The notes beneath the pieces are model-generated. The model searched no databases. It had not been told where the DNA came from and saw nothing but the letters and a program-made list of their open reading frames with translations. Positions 1 through 9,982 of a DNA stretch of 64,000 nucleotides are shown piece after piece (within the stretch, counting starts at the first letter, position 1; every line of letters starts with the position of its first letter). A program made the position numbers and the translations under genes. This DNA comes from Mycoplasma sp. Bg2 (GTDB taxonomy: Bacteria > Bacillota_I > Bacilli_A > Mycoplasmatales > Hepatoplasmataceae): assembly GCA_001641225.1 (NCBI GenBank), contig LSMY01000001.1, positions 1 to 64,000 of the forward strand. Reading direction: 5' to 3'.

Positions 1-26
1 TCTCTCTCTCTCTCTCTCTCTCTCTC
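1..26. repeat. (TC)n simple sequence repeat inside a methyltransferase gene, cut by the window edge
   Basis: Thirteen TC units are visible from the first base, and the tract probably continues outside the window. On the coding (minus) strand it reads GA repeats giving Glu-Arg alternation. Dinucleotide tracts inside genes slip during replication, and any change not a multiple of three units shifts the frame, so this is a likely phase-variation switch. Confidence 0.85.
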
Positions 27-554
27 TTCTTGAATTGCTTTAAGATTTATTAAAACCTTTTCAATTTCAAGAAGTAACCCTGATCTGGTATGGGCTTTTA
101 TTCCCTCATTAAAGCCGTGAAAATTACCTGCAGTAGATAAATCAGTACAAGGAAAAGAATAAGTAAGCAAGTCTACTCCATTGTTATCTTCAATTATTTT
201 TTTTATTCTAGTAGTTGAATCTACTATAGTTCCAATGTTACTAGCAACTTTGAAAGCTTTATATCAATCAAGTTTTACTTCTTTTTTAATTGTAGAAGTA
301 TTTAAAAAAGGTTTTGATCCATCAAGACTAAAAGTATTTTTTTTAATTCAATTATCAAGTTCATCATCAGTTGGAGTTTTAATCTTACTTCGATAATTTT
401 TATAATGAATTGCAGCATAGGACTGAGCAGCAAAAACATCCCAATCGGATGTTCCTATAATTTTATAATCAAGAATGCCTTTACTCTTTAAGTTTTTTAG
501 GGCAGTATTTTGTGCTCCAATTCCACTAAAAGTTTCAATAACTTTAAATTTCAT
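1..554 (-). CDS. DNA cytosine-5 methyltransferase, N-terminal part (runs off the window start)
   Basis: This would transfer a methyl group from SAM to C5 of cytosine, as part of a restriction-modification system. Starting at the ATG at 552-554, motif I is visible near residue 8 (ETFSGIGAQ) and the catalytic motif IV near residue 134 (SFPCTDLS, with the nucleophilic Cys). TGA codons at 348-350 and 264-266 encode Trp. The frame stays open to the window edge, where it enters a GA-dinucleotide tract encoding alternating Glu-Arg after about residue 176. The target-recognition domain and motifs IX-X lie outside the window. Whether the downstream frame is in phase cannot be judged. It resembles the second methyltransferase at 16366-17623, but the repeat sits after motif IV here and before it there. 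Confidence 0.85.
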
Positions 555-779
555 ATAAAAAAATTATATACAGAGGTAAAAGTAAAACTGCTGTAAACTT
601 AATCAATATTTTAGATTATTTTTTTGTAAATATAATTTTGGCAAAATATTTTTTACTTTGCTATTTATAATTATTTTAAGTTATAATTCTTATGTACATA
701 ACTAATATATAAAATTTCTTACAATATATTAACATATAAAGTTATTTACAATATATATTAATAGTGAAGGGAAGATGAA

Positions 780-911
780 ATGCATAAATTTAATGATGAA
801 GAAGCTGATGTTACAAATTCCAATAATGAAACATTAGATATTAACAATAATGCTTATAAATCAACAACTGATAATAGATCAGAACAATTAGATCCAAATA
901 ATAAAAAATAA
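780..911 (+). CDS. Small acidic hypothetical protein (43 aa)
   Basis: A 44-codon frame starts at ATG 780, with a purine-rich GAAGGGAAG stretch ending about 6 bases upstream, and ends at TAA 909-911 just before a hairpin followed by T residues. The product is rich in Asn, Asp and Glu and has no membrane segment or recognised domain. The RBS and terminator suggest a transcribed unit. It may instead be the start of a decayed gene. Upstream, at about 689-700, lies a palindrome (TTATGTACATAA) that could be an operator. No function is assigned. Confidence 0.4.
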   Translation: MHKFNDEEADVTNSNNETLDINNNAYKSTTDNRSEQLDPNNKK

Positions 912-924
912 TTTATTATAGTGA

Positions 925-955
925 ATGGGGTAGTTTTTAACTACTCTATTTTTGT
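925..955. terminator. Bidirectional hairpin terminator
   Basis: GTAGTT (930-935) pairs with AACTAC (939-944) around a three-base loop and is followed by a T-rich run on the plus strand. It lies between the end of the small plus-strand ORF and the TAG of the minus-strand gene at 946, so it could serve both. Confidence 0.5.
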
Positions 956-1725
956 TTTATAAATGTACTTTGACAAGTTTTGCAAATTTCACTCATTTTT
1001 GTATATTTAATTTTTGCTTGAGATTCAAAGGTCTCACCCTCATTTGAGGCTAATATAAACAAATGATGCGGATCAAATAATAGCAGTTTATAATCAAACA
1101 TTGATTTTATAGTAGCATTTTTATCAAAATATTCATTTTTAAAAAAATCATTTGTACAAATGATTATCTTAAGACTTTTAATTATATTTTCAGGAATAGC
1201 AATATTATATTTTGAATTTATTTCATCAAACATTGTTTCATAATCAAAGGTTATTTTAATAATTGATTTTCCTTTAAAATATTGTTTTAAAATACGATAA
1301 TTAGTTTTTCGTAAAATTTTTCTTGCTCGATTTTTTTTATAATATATTTCTTCTGGTTCCAATTTACGGTGCCTAATATTAACATTTTTTAATCCAAAGT
1401 CACCAAGAGAATTAAAGTTTTCAGAACTTATATTCTTTTTTCATAAAATTTTAGTTGAAATATAACCATTCTTTTTTTGTTCTTCAACAATAAAATCATA
1501 TATAGCTTTATAATATTTAAAATCTTTTTCAAAAATAAAGTTATTAAATAAAGAATTTTCTCATTTTACTGATCTATATAAAAACTTAGAAAAAAGAGTA
1601 ATTTTAAAATGAAGTTCACCATCAATAGGAAGATATGAAACAATATTTTTTTGTTTAATTAAATTAGTATTTAAAGATTTATTACTATTTTTTAATTGAG
1701 AAGTATTTTTAATATTTTCTATCAT
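946..1725 (-). CDS. Unrecognised protein downstream of a Panacea antitoxin-like gene; candidate toxin (259 aa)
   Basis: The 260-codon frame begins at ATG 1723-1725 and is continuous when two TGA codons are read as Trp. I do not recognise the family. It is basic in its middle part, and its last residues contain a CxxC pair (CKTCQ). It starts 10 bases after the stop of the DUF4065/SocA-like gene upstream, so the two are almost certainly co-transcribed, with the antitoxin-like gene first. Panacea-domain proteins are known to neutralise very different toxins encoded beside them, so this gene is a reasonable toxin candidate. That is inference from position only. Confidence 0.6.
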
Positions 1726-1735
1726 ATTTTATTTT

Positions 1736-2299
1736 CTATATAGTTTTGTTAATATATTCATTTTCGATAGTTTCCAAAGACATTGGTGTACCCATTTCTT
1801 CATTAATAGCTTCAATTCATGCTTTATCATTATGACTAAGATTAACTAATGCAAAATCTTCTGTTGCAAATATTCTAAGACAATAATTTTCAAATCATTC
1901 TTCTATTTTTTTAGTTAATGTTACTTCTAATTTTCTATTAAAACTTAATGCCAGTATTGAAATATTATTTGGAGACTTAATTGTTTTAAAGAAATCATAT
2001 GTCTCTCTATTTACTGGTCCATATTTTCAAGCAGAAAAAGAAATTTCAAAAAGTTTAGAATCAGAAAAAAGATTTTTTACCAATTCATTTGAAGTAGCTA
2101 GTGGATCAATATATTCAAAATTAGTTAATATATTTTCCCTTGCAGAAAATCAAAAAGCACACAAAAAATATAATGTTTTTTGCATTTTAATAGGTGAAAT
2201 TCATTTTCCATTATTATTTTTTCGATAAAGATCACTTATATAATTTGTAATTTCTCCCTTAGTATTTGTTAAAATAAATAAATTATTATTTGTAGTCAT
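1736..2299 (-). CDS. Panacea-domain (DUF4065/SocA-like) antitoxin-type protein (187 aa)
   Basis: The frame starts at ATG 2297-2299 behind a good RBS (GGGAGAG). It shows the family pattern: a helix around residues 33-45 (WISPIKMQKTLYF), FSAWKYGPV around 88-96, and near the C-terminus a Leu-Ser-His segment followed by a Trp helix. This is the GepA/SocA-like fold used as a promiscuous antitoxin domain. The gene after it (946-1725) starts 10 bases beyond its TAG, the usual antitoxin-then-toxin order. Likely role: neutralising that partner by direct binding, and possibly autoregulation. No separate DNA-binding domain is evident. Confidence 0.75.
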
Positions 2300-2469
2300 T
2301 TTGTACTCTCCCACGCAAAAGTAACTTTAACTCTATTTTCTTTATTATATAGAATAATTAATTGTTAGTATACCTAAAATCTATTAAACTATTGTATCAA
2401 TAAATAAATTATAATAAAATTTAGTATTTAAATATTTAATATATTTATTATTATATACTACTTTTAAAA

Positions 2470-2745
2470 AATTTGCAATTCTAAAAAATAACCTTAATAT
2501 AGAATATACTTTTTTTTCTTCATTAAAACTATGAAAATTATTTTTAATAGATAAGTTAATGTAAAGATAGGAACAAGTAAATTTTCTCCATTATATTATT
2601 TTAAATATTTTTTTAAAATTCTAGTAGGTAAATTTACTATAATACCAATATTATTTGTGATCTTAAAGATTTTATATCAATCAAGTTTTATTTCTTCTTT
2701 AGAGTTATTAAAATATTCAGAAAAACATATATAGAGGCAAAAGTA
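2470..2745 (-). pseudogene. Decayed remnant of a cytosine-5 methyltransferase gene
   Basis: This AT-drifted stretch aligns by eye with about 60-330 of the window, the coding region around motif IV of the first methyltransferase. Shared blocks include ATATCAATCAAGTTTTA, the TTCTAGTAG block and a CATTAAA..TGAAAATTA block. It carries many in-frame stops and deletions and has lost the catalytic PC motif. The flank AGAGGcAAAAGTAAAACT also matches the leader of the first methyltransferase gene (about 571-590). The remnant is thus a duplicated or older copy with its 5' flank. The adjoining 2300-2460 holds only AT-rich sequence and presumably the promoter of the Panacea gene. Confidence 0.7.
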
Positions 2746-2807
2746 AAACTATTATATATTTTTTTATAATTTTAATTTAAAATAATATAATTTACTAAAT
2801 TAAAAAA

Positions 2808-3692
2808 ATGAAAAAAAATACTAAATCTGATATAAACATTAATTTAATAGAAGAATTTGAAAATTATTACAATAAAATTAGTTACAAATTTAAAGAAAAT
2901 AATAAGTTTTTATTAAAGGGGGACCCCTTTAAACTTTCATTATCATTAAATGAATTAGAACAATGAGAACACATTAAATTAAAATGAATAGATGCATTGA
3001 ATTATTATTTTTGTATAAATGAAAAAGATGAAAAAGAAAATTGAATACTTAAAGTTAGATTTATTAACAAAGAACCAATAAATCCTTGAAATACAACTTT
3101 TTTTATAAGTGCCTCCCCTAAAAAACAACATAACAACAATATTCTAGATGAGAGATACTTTTTTGTATTATTAGAAATGAAATATTGTTTATCAATAATC
3201 AATAGAATAGAATATGAAAAAGAAAAAATAGGAAATTATACTGAATTAAATGGTTGAAATAAAAGTAATTTATTTTTAACTATGTTCACTTTATATTCAA
3301 ATATACGATATATAAAAAACATGACTGATTATTTTAAAGAACTCAGCAATAGAAACTGACCATCACTTGAAAAATACAAAGAAAAAATTGATGAAATAAA
3401 AAAGAAAAGACAATATATTGAAGTAAATGAATTTATTATTGAAATATCAGATTCTAAAAATAAAATCGTATGAGAAAAGGAACCTGATGAAATTTATAAA
3501 AAATATGAAGATTTGCTTAAATTTATAAAATTATTGCGAAACAAAACTGCTCACACAATTACACATTCACAAGAGGTTTATAACCTTAACATAACAAACT
3601 ACCCTTTTAATAATAATGATAGAAATGGAGATTTATTATATTTTCAATTAATAATTAATTTCATTTATATTTTAAATGAAATAGATGAATAA
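2808..3692 (+). CDS. HEPN-like hypothetical protein (294 aa)
   Basis: The frame from ATG 2808 to TAA 3690-3692 is open once about eight TGA codons are read as Trp. The protein is largely helical and charged. Near the C-terminus the motif RNKTAH (Arg 244 to His 249) fits the Rx4-6H signature of HEPN ribonucleases, which occur in abortive-infection and toxin systems. I do not recognise a closer family, and the HEPN call rests on this motif and the helical character. No obvious antitoxin partner sits beside it. It converges with the DUF262 gene, whose stop is 2 bases away on the other strand. The 7-base palindrome GGGGACCCC near 2920 is within the gene. Confidence 0.55.
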
Positions 3693-3694
3693 TT

Positions 3695-5503
3695 TTATAT
3701 TATTTTTCTTATTTGATTAAAAAGAAGATTTGTTCTTTCGTTAATTGAATCTTCATTTCAGACGTCTCAATTATCACCAATTTCCTTAGTAAGAAAATAT
3801 AAAGATTTTTTATAATCTTTTTTCTTTTCAGAATATTCTTTGTTTCCCAAACTTTGATTATTTAATACAATTGTATAATTTCCTAATAGTTCTAATGATT
3901 GATTGTGAACATTTTCTCAATCATCGCCAAGATCAAGAATTCATTTTTTCCCAGCTTCATCAAAAGGATTTATTATTTGAGGCATAATATGTTCAATTTG
4001 CAATCTTGAAATTTCAGCATTTGAAATTTCTTCATTTATTCCTGCACGTAAATTTAATTCAATTCTTAATAATAAATGTACAAGAAATGGTTTATTTTTT
4101 CGATACATTTTATTATTTAATTTGTTTTGTAATTCATTCAAATCAAACATTTTATATTCAGAATCATTTTTATCTTTTGCAGATAAAAATGAATATAAAT
4201 TTTCAGGGCTAAATTTTTCATCAATTAATTTAGCTTCATAATAAAATCTTGGAATATCTCTTGTAATTGTTTTATCACTCCCTTTATTAATAAAAAGCAT
4301 AATATAAAATCTCTCTAAAATAAACATAAAATCATTTAGCATCTTCTGATCAAATTTGGGTTTACATTTAAGTGGGTCATCTCATGTTAATTTATTAATT
4401 GTAGATTCATAAATAATATGATAAACAATAGCAAAATAAGCACCTATAAGTTTGTTATTATCCTCTTTTGTACCAGTAAATAAATTTAGAATTGTTCTTG
4501 TAATTGAGGAATCAACACTATTAAAATTTTTAGTATTTAATCAGTTGTAAATATAAGACATTCTTTTTAACTCTAGAAATATTTTATTTAATTCTTCTTT
4601 AGTTTTAACATTTTCTCTCATTCATTCTTTAAATACAAAATAAGTTTCTTTTTCTAGATTTTTTAAATTAGGTAAATATTTTATTTTTATTCCTACAAAA
4701 TTTCTAAAAAATAAATTACGTTTTTTTTGAGTTGAAAAGATATTACTCATTTCTTTTTCAAAATATTCTTCAATATTTTTCTCAAAACCATCATCCATCT
4801 TTTTCATACTTGATTCAATATAAAAATAGTTTTTAATTAAATCTTCTAATGATAAGGTTTTCCCTTTTGAATTTATATTTTCAAAAATTTTATGTTCATT
4901 TTCCCTTGAATCTAAAATTACATAAGAAAATTGAATATTTTCAAATTCATCTAGTAGTTTTTCAATTTGAAAAAATATTATATTTTGATCTTGATTTTTT
5001 AAATAAGAATAAATCATTTGATAATTTGAAATAAAATTATAAGAAGATTCTCCACTTATATCTTGTTTATTTAGAAGTTTTTTAAAATCTTCTGCTCCTC
5101 TTAATTGATCAAAAACTATTTTTTGTTTATTTTCATAAGAAAATAAATATGTTTCTATTTTCTTTAATAATGGATCAGTATTTTTATCATTTAAGTTGTT
5201 AGTTAAATAATCATGTAATGCAATTAATAATAAGAAAAATGTTGTTAGTCGTTGTTGCCCGTCAACTAAAATAAAACTATTATTTTTTTGAGCACTTTCT
5301 TGTTTTACAATTAAATTACCAAAATAATATGTAGGAGCAGTAGCATCATTAATAAATTCAAAAAGATCTTCTAAAAAGATAGTAATTTCATTACTTGAAG
5401 GGTTAACATCAGCACCTCAATCATATCCTCTTTGATAAATAGGAATTTTAAAGGAATTTTGTTCTCTTAAAATAGTTGCAATTGATTTTTGTTCTGCAAT
5501 CAT
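3695..5503 (-). CDS. DUF262/DUF1524 (GmrSD-like) protein (602 aa)
   Basis: This probably belongs to the GmrSD/type IV-restriction-related group. The N-terminal DUF262 (ParB-like nucleotidase fold) shows IPIYQRGYDW near residue 19 and the catalytic-type VDGQQRLTTFF near residue 84. The C-terminal DUF1524 HNH-like domain shows IEHIMPQ followed by a Leu-Gly-Asn segment. It is one frame when TGA is Trp. Its ATG overlaps the stop of the upstream short gene (TAATG at 5501-5505), pointing to translational coupling. DUF262/DUF1524 proteins in defence islands act against modified or phage DNA. The specific target is unknown. Confidence 0.8.
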
Positions 5504-5919
5504 TATTTAAATCTCCCTTCAATTCTCTTTTTAAGTTCATTAATATGACTTTTATTAAAATTGTTTTTTTCTAAAAAAAGAAAAGCTTCAGTATTTAAAA
5601 CATATAATGTTTGATTAATTAATGGAAAATAATTCTTATCAATTTAAAAAAAGTATTTTTTCCCATTTAAAAGGGCAAAAGAATTTAAAGTTGAATTAGC
5701 AACATTTCTTGCTAATGGATCAGCAAAATCTCTTTTAGTGTTTATATTATTTTTGCTAAAACCCTGATTAATTTTATCTCTAATATTTTTTTCAACAAAA
5801 AAACAAGTTGTCTTATTATCAAATATTAAATATAAATATACTGCAATAATTATTAATTGTGCTTGAGTTATTTTTCCTTGTTTATATTTTTTAATTGGAA
5901 AATCTAAGCTTTCTTCCAT
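5503..5919 (-). pseudogene. Short gene interrupted by an in-frame TAA, coupled to the DUF262 gene
   Basis: From ATG 5917-5919 the frame runs 91 codons to TAA at 5644-5646. The same frame then stays open for 46 more codons and ends in a TAA overlapping the DUF262 start codon (TAATG). The coupled distal end implies the original product was about 138 residues and that the TAA is a secondary nonsense mutation. Alternatively the 91-residue form is functional. The stop lies beside a T7 run on the coding strand, so a sequencing or slippage error is possible, but a single-base indel there does not restore a better frame. No domain is recognised. Confidence 0.5.
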
Positions 5920-6043
5920 ATAAATACAGTATACAGGAAAGAAATATTTATAATTTTTTTATATCAAACAACAAAATATATTTAGAATTTAATAATCTAA
6001 TTTTCTACTTATTTGATAATAATTAATATAATAAATTTAAATA

Positions 6044-7084
6044 TTATATTTTTTTAATAAACTTAAAAATTGTTTTCCCTTTTGAAGTTTTTATTAATAT
6101 ATAATTTACTAAATTCTCTTTAGCATTTTTTGCAAGTTCTTTATTTCAATTTTTTATTTGATAAATCTCATTTTTAAATTTAAATTCCCCATATTCACCA
6201 TCAATTCATTCAAAAGAAAGCAAATCATTTTTATTTTCAGAATTTTCAAATATTTTATGAAATATTTGAAGAATAATTTCAATTCAAACAACAGTACCAT
6301 TTTTAGTTAAATCATTTTGAAAATAAGAAAGCATATCACTAGTATAAATTTCATCATCTCTATATTTTTTAAAAATTTCTTTAGATTGTTTATTAAATAT
6401 TTTTTTTATGTCTTTAGAATTATTTAAATCATCAACTAAATTTTTAATAGTATCTTTAACAAGAATTTTATTAATTTCACTTTTATGATTTACTACTGTA
6501 TTAACATTATAAAAATCACCATTTATTCAATCATATTTTTGAAAAGATTCTCGAATTACAGGAACAGTATCTTTACGTTGAAAAACAGCATCTTTATGAT
6601 TAAATATTCTTTTATAAGGAAATGTAAAATCTTCATAAAAATCAATTATATCTTTTGATGATTTTTTTAAATTAATTTTATCAGAACAATAAAGTATTAA
6701 TAATACTAATTTATTTCATGTATATAAAGACATATATCTTTTGCCACTTATTGAAGGAAGTGGAATATTTACCAATTCTTTATAAAAATCATTGAAATTA
6801 GAACAATTTTTTAATAATGGCAAAATTTTATCACCAAAATTAGATCAAATTTTAATATTATCTTTATTGCCTGATAATTTTAAAAATCAAGTTGAAGATA
6901 CAATTGACCCCCACTCAGAATCAAACAATTCTTTATATTCATCAGCGATTTTTCCATCGGGAACCTTTTTTAATTTATCATAAACATCCTTAAAATCTAT
7001 ATTTTTTGTTCTTTTATCAGAATTTAAAATATTTGGAATAAATGCTTGCTCAGTTTTTAATATTATATTTTCTTTTTTTAACAT
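6044..7084 (-). CDS. Hypothetical protein in a defence-type operon (346 aa)
   Basis: The frame runs from ATG 7082-7084 to TAA 6044-6046 with several TGA-Trp codons and no other stops. A GTG two codons upstream (7088-7090) is a possible alternative start. I do not recognise the family. It is Lys- and Ile-rich, with a cluster of aromatic and acidic residues in the last third. It follows the 878-residue PLD/helicase gene by about 100 bases on the same strand and precedes the DUF262 cluster, so it may be an accessory subunit of one of these. That is inference from position. Confidence 0.6.
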
Positions 7085-7184
7085 ATTCACTTAGAATTAT
7101 CTTTCTATTAAAATAATTATTAATCTTAATTTTATTCAATAACATTATATATAATAAGATTCTTCTTTTTTATTTTATGTTTTA

Positions 7185-9821
7185 TCAATTTAATTCTTCA
7201 AATTCTTTTGCAGATAATGAATAAGGAAGTGAATATTCAAAAAGATATCTATTATCTAATTCTATGTATTTTTTTACTTTTAAATCATTCATAATTCCCA
7301 AGAATATAAATCTATTTCCATCATCTTTCATAAAATTTCTATTTCTTGTAAAATTATAAATTTTTCTTTCATCATTTAATACTTGATCAATGAATTCTTT
7401 TTTAGTATTTCTTTGTGTTGAAAATATTCCTTTATTTAAATTTAGCAATTCATTATTATATCCATTTTCTTTTTCGATATTATTTAAATAAATTACATCG
7501 TTATTTTTTAATTTTATTTGTCCAGATCAATTACTTGTTAAATCAACTCGATCAAACATGAATAAAATTTCTTCTAATTTATATTTTGATTTTACCTGTA
7601 AATAATTTGAAATATTTAAATCAACTTGATACTGCAAATATTCTATTGTAATAGCAACCATTTTAGTTATTAAATTACCTTTAGGAATTTTATTTGCAAC
7701 TACATTTCCATTTTCTAATTTATAAAAATAATTTTTATAATTTTTAGGGCTTTTATTAATAGTTGTAGTTAATTCTCCTATAAAATAATTAGTTCATCTT
7801 GATTTTTTAAATTGATGAATTCCATTTTTAAGTAAATCTATTATTTCTAGTTTTTCTTCTATTGATGTAGTAACAATTGGAAATCTTTGAATATATCTTA
7901 CATAATCCTTTTCTATTTCAGAAAATTCTTCTTTTTTATAGTTAAGAGCTTCTAGTAATGAATTATTAATTTGAAGTAAATCTTCAATTTTAACTAAGCC
8001 TTTATCTTCAACTTGCACAAGAGTGGGGATTTTTCCTAAATATTTATACTGTTCAACAATGGTATTAGTAATCGCAACTTTACGTCTTCCTTTTATTTTT
8101 TTAATTGAAGACATAATTCTTGCTTTTGATTTATAGGAAAGATCAATAGTTATATATTTAGAACTAGAAGGAAAATCTTTTTCAATTTCAACCATTAGTC
8201 TTGATCTATCATTTGTTTCAATTCCAGAAATTGCTTTAATAATTTCAAAATTAGATTCATAATTTCCAACAAAATCTAAGATAGTTAAAAATTTGTTTGG
8301 ATCATGAATTTTACGAAGTCCTCTTCCAAGTTGTTGTAAAAAGATAATTGAAGATTCAGTATATCTAGTCATAATAATGGTATTAACTTGGGGAATATCA
8401 ACTCCTTCGTTAAATTTATTTACTGTAATTAAAATTTTAAGATCTTGACTATCATCTTGAAGTTCTTCAATAAGTTCAAATTGATTTTCCTTATTTTTTT
8501 TACTATGAATAGCTTCTGCATCTATTCCTAAATCATTAAAAGAATCTGCAAGTAAGTTTGCTTCTTCAATTTTATAAACAAAAACAAGGGCTTTAAGTTT
8601 TTGGCCATAATAGCCCTTTTGATCAATTTCATTTTTAATGTTTTTTGCAACTTCTAAACTATTATTTTTATTAATTCTAATCTTATTATTGTTATCAATT
8701 ACATCAGATTCAACTGCAAAATAGTTAAAAGGAGCAATTAAATTTTTATCAAGTGATTCATTTAATCTAATGTCCATTGCAATATTATTATCAAAAAAAG
8801 AATAAATATCAATTCCATCAGTTCTTTCTGGAGTTGCAGTCATCCCTAAAAGAAATTTAGGATTAAAATATTCAAAAATGTTTTTATGAAGTTCTGCAGC
8901 AGAGCGGTGTGCTTCATCAATTATTATGTAATCAAAATAATTTTTATCAAGTAAATCAATTAAGTAATTATTTACCATATTTGGGGTAGTAAAAATAAAA
9001 TCATACTTATCAATTCGAAACATATTATTTGAATTTAATTCCACTATTTTCTTTTCTCCATGAAAAATCTTTTTAAATTGAATTATTGCATCTTTTATAA
9101 TAATTCGGTTATGCACTACAAAAAGCATTTTTCTTGGATTAAACTTTTTAACATCAAAAGCTGATAAATAAGTTTTACCAGTTCCTGTTGAAGCAATTAT
9201 TAAGGCTTTATTTTGCTTAGTATCTCTAATTTGTTGCAGTGTTTTTAAAGCATCTACTTGCATTTCATTTGGAATAATTTCAGTTTCAAATTCTTTAAGT
9301 AAATCAAAGGCTTGGGCTCTTAATTTTAATCTTTTATTATATTCCTTTTCATATTTATTTATAAGCTGCTTTGTTAAAGGAGTAGATTCATTTCAAAGTT
9401 CATTAAAAATATTTTCTGCTGATAAATTTTTATTAAGATCATAATCTGCAATTGATTCCATTTCATAATTATTAAAAAAAGCAGTATGCGAAATATTAGA
9501 AGAACCGGTAATTACGGTTTTTTTCTTATTATTAAAAAACAAAAAGGTTTTAACATGAAAACCTTTTTGACTATGAGGTAATCAAATTCTAGATTCTGCT
9601 TTAGAATTTAATAACATTTTAAGTGATTGCGGATCAGTTACATAACCATCTGTTGTTGTTAATAATTTTGAATTATGATCTAAAGACTCAATTTGTTTTT
9701 TAAGTCTTTGCATTCCTCCATATGTAATATAAGAAATAGCTAAATAAACTTTTTTAGAAGAATTAAAATATTTAATTATTTCATCTAAAATATCTTTATC
9801 TTTATTTAAAATATATTCCAT
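7185..9821 (-). CDS. PLD-nuclease / SF2 DEAH helicase, DUF3427-type restriction-like protein (878 aa)
   Basis: Reading TGA as Trp joins the whole stretch into one 879-codon frame from ATG 9819-9821. Residues about 1-150 form a phospholipase-D-type nuclease domain with FHVKTFLFF (HxK) followed by ITGSSNIS. Residues about 185-560 are a superfamily 2 helicase: TGTGKT at about 212-217, IIIDEAH at about 300-305, MTATPERTDG, and QQLGRGLRK as motif VI. The long C-terminus resembles the DUF3427 region in similar proteins. Such PLD-helicase fusions act as ATP-dependent restriction or defence nucleases. No methyltransferase or specificity subunit belongs to the same operon. The divergent methyltransferase at 9983 could share the promoter region. 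Confidence 0.75.
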
Positions 9822-9927
9822 AATTACAGTATCGCATATTTTAATTTAATTAAAAACAATAAAACTGAATATAAAACTATTAAACATATAAATTCATTAA
9901 ATTTTTACTTTTTTATTTACTTGATAT

Positions 9928-9957
9928 TTGAATAAACATTTAATTTATTAGTATAAT
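9928..9957 (+). promoter_or_regulatory. Promoter of the double methyltransferase gene
   Basis: TTGAAT at 9928-9933 and TATAAT at 9952-9957 are separated by 18 bases and lie 25 bases before the ATG, with an AAAGGAAA ribosome binding site between. The 14-mer AATAAACATTTAAT in the spacer recurs at 13343-13356 before the next plus-strand unit. Confidence 0.6.
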
Positions 9958-9982
9958 TAATTTATTCAAAAAGGAAAAAATT

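Noticed and set aside
7185..9821. Separate helicase and nuclease genes, or a broken gene
   Set aside because: The apparent breaks are TGA codons (for example 9582-9584 and 7794-7796) read as Trp, giving one continuous 878-residue protein.
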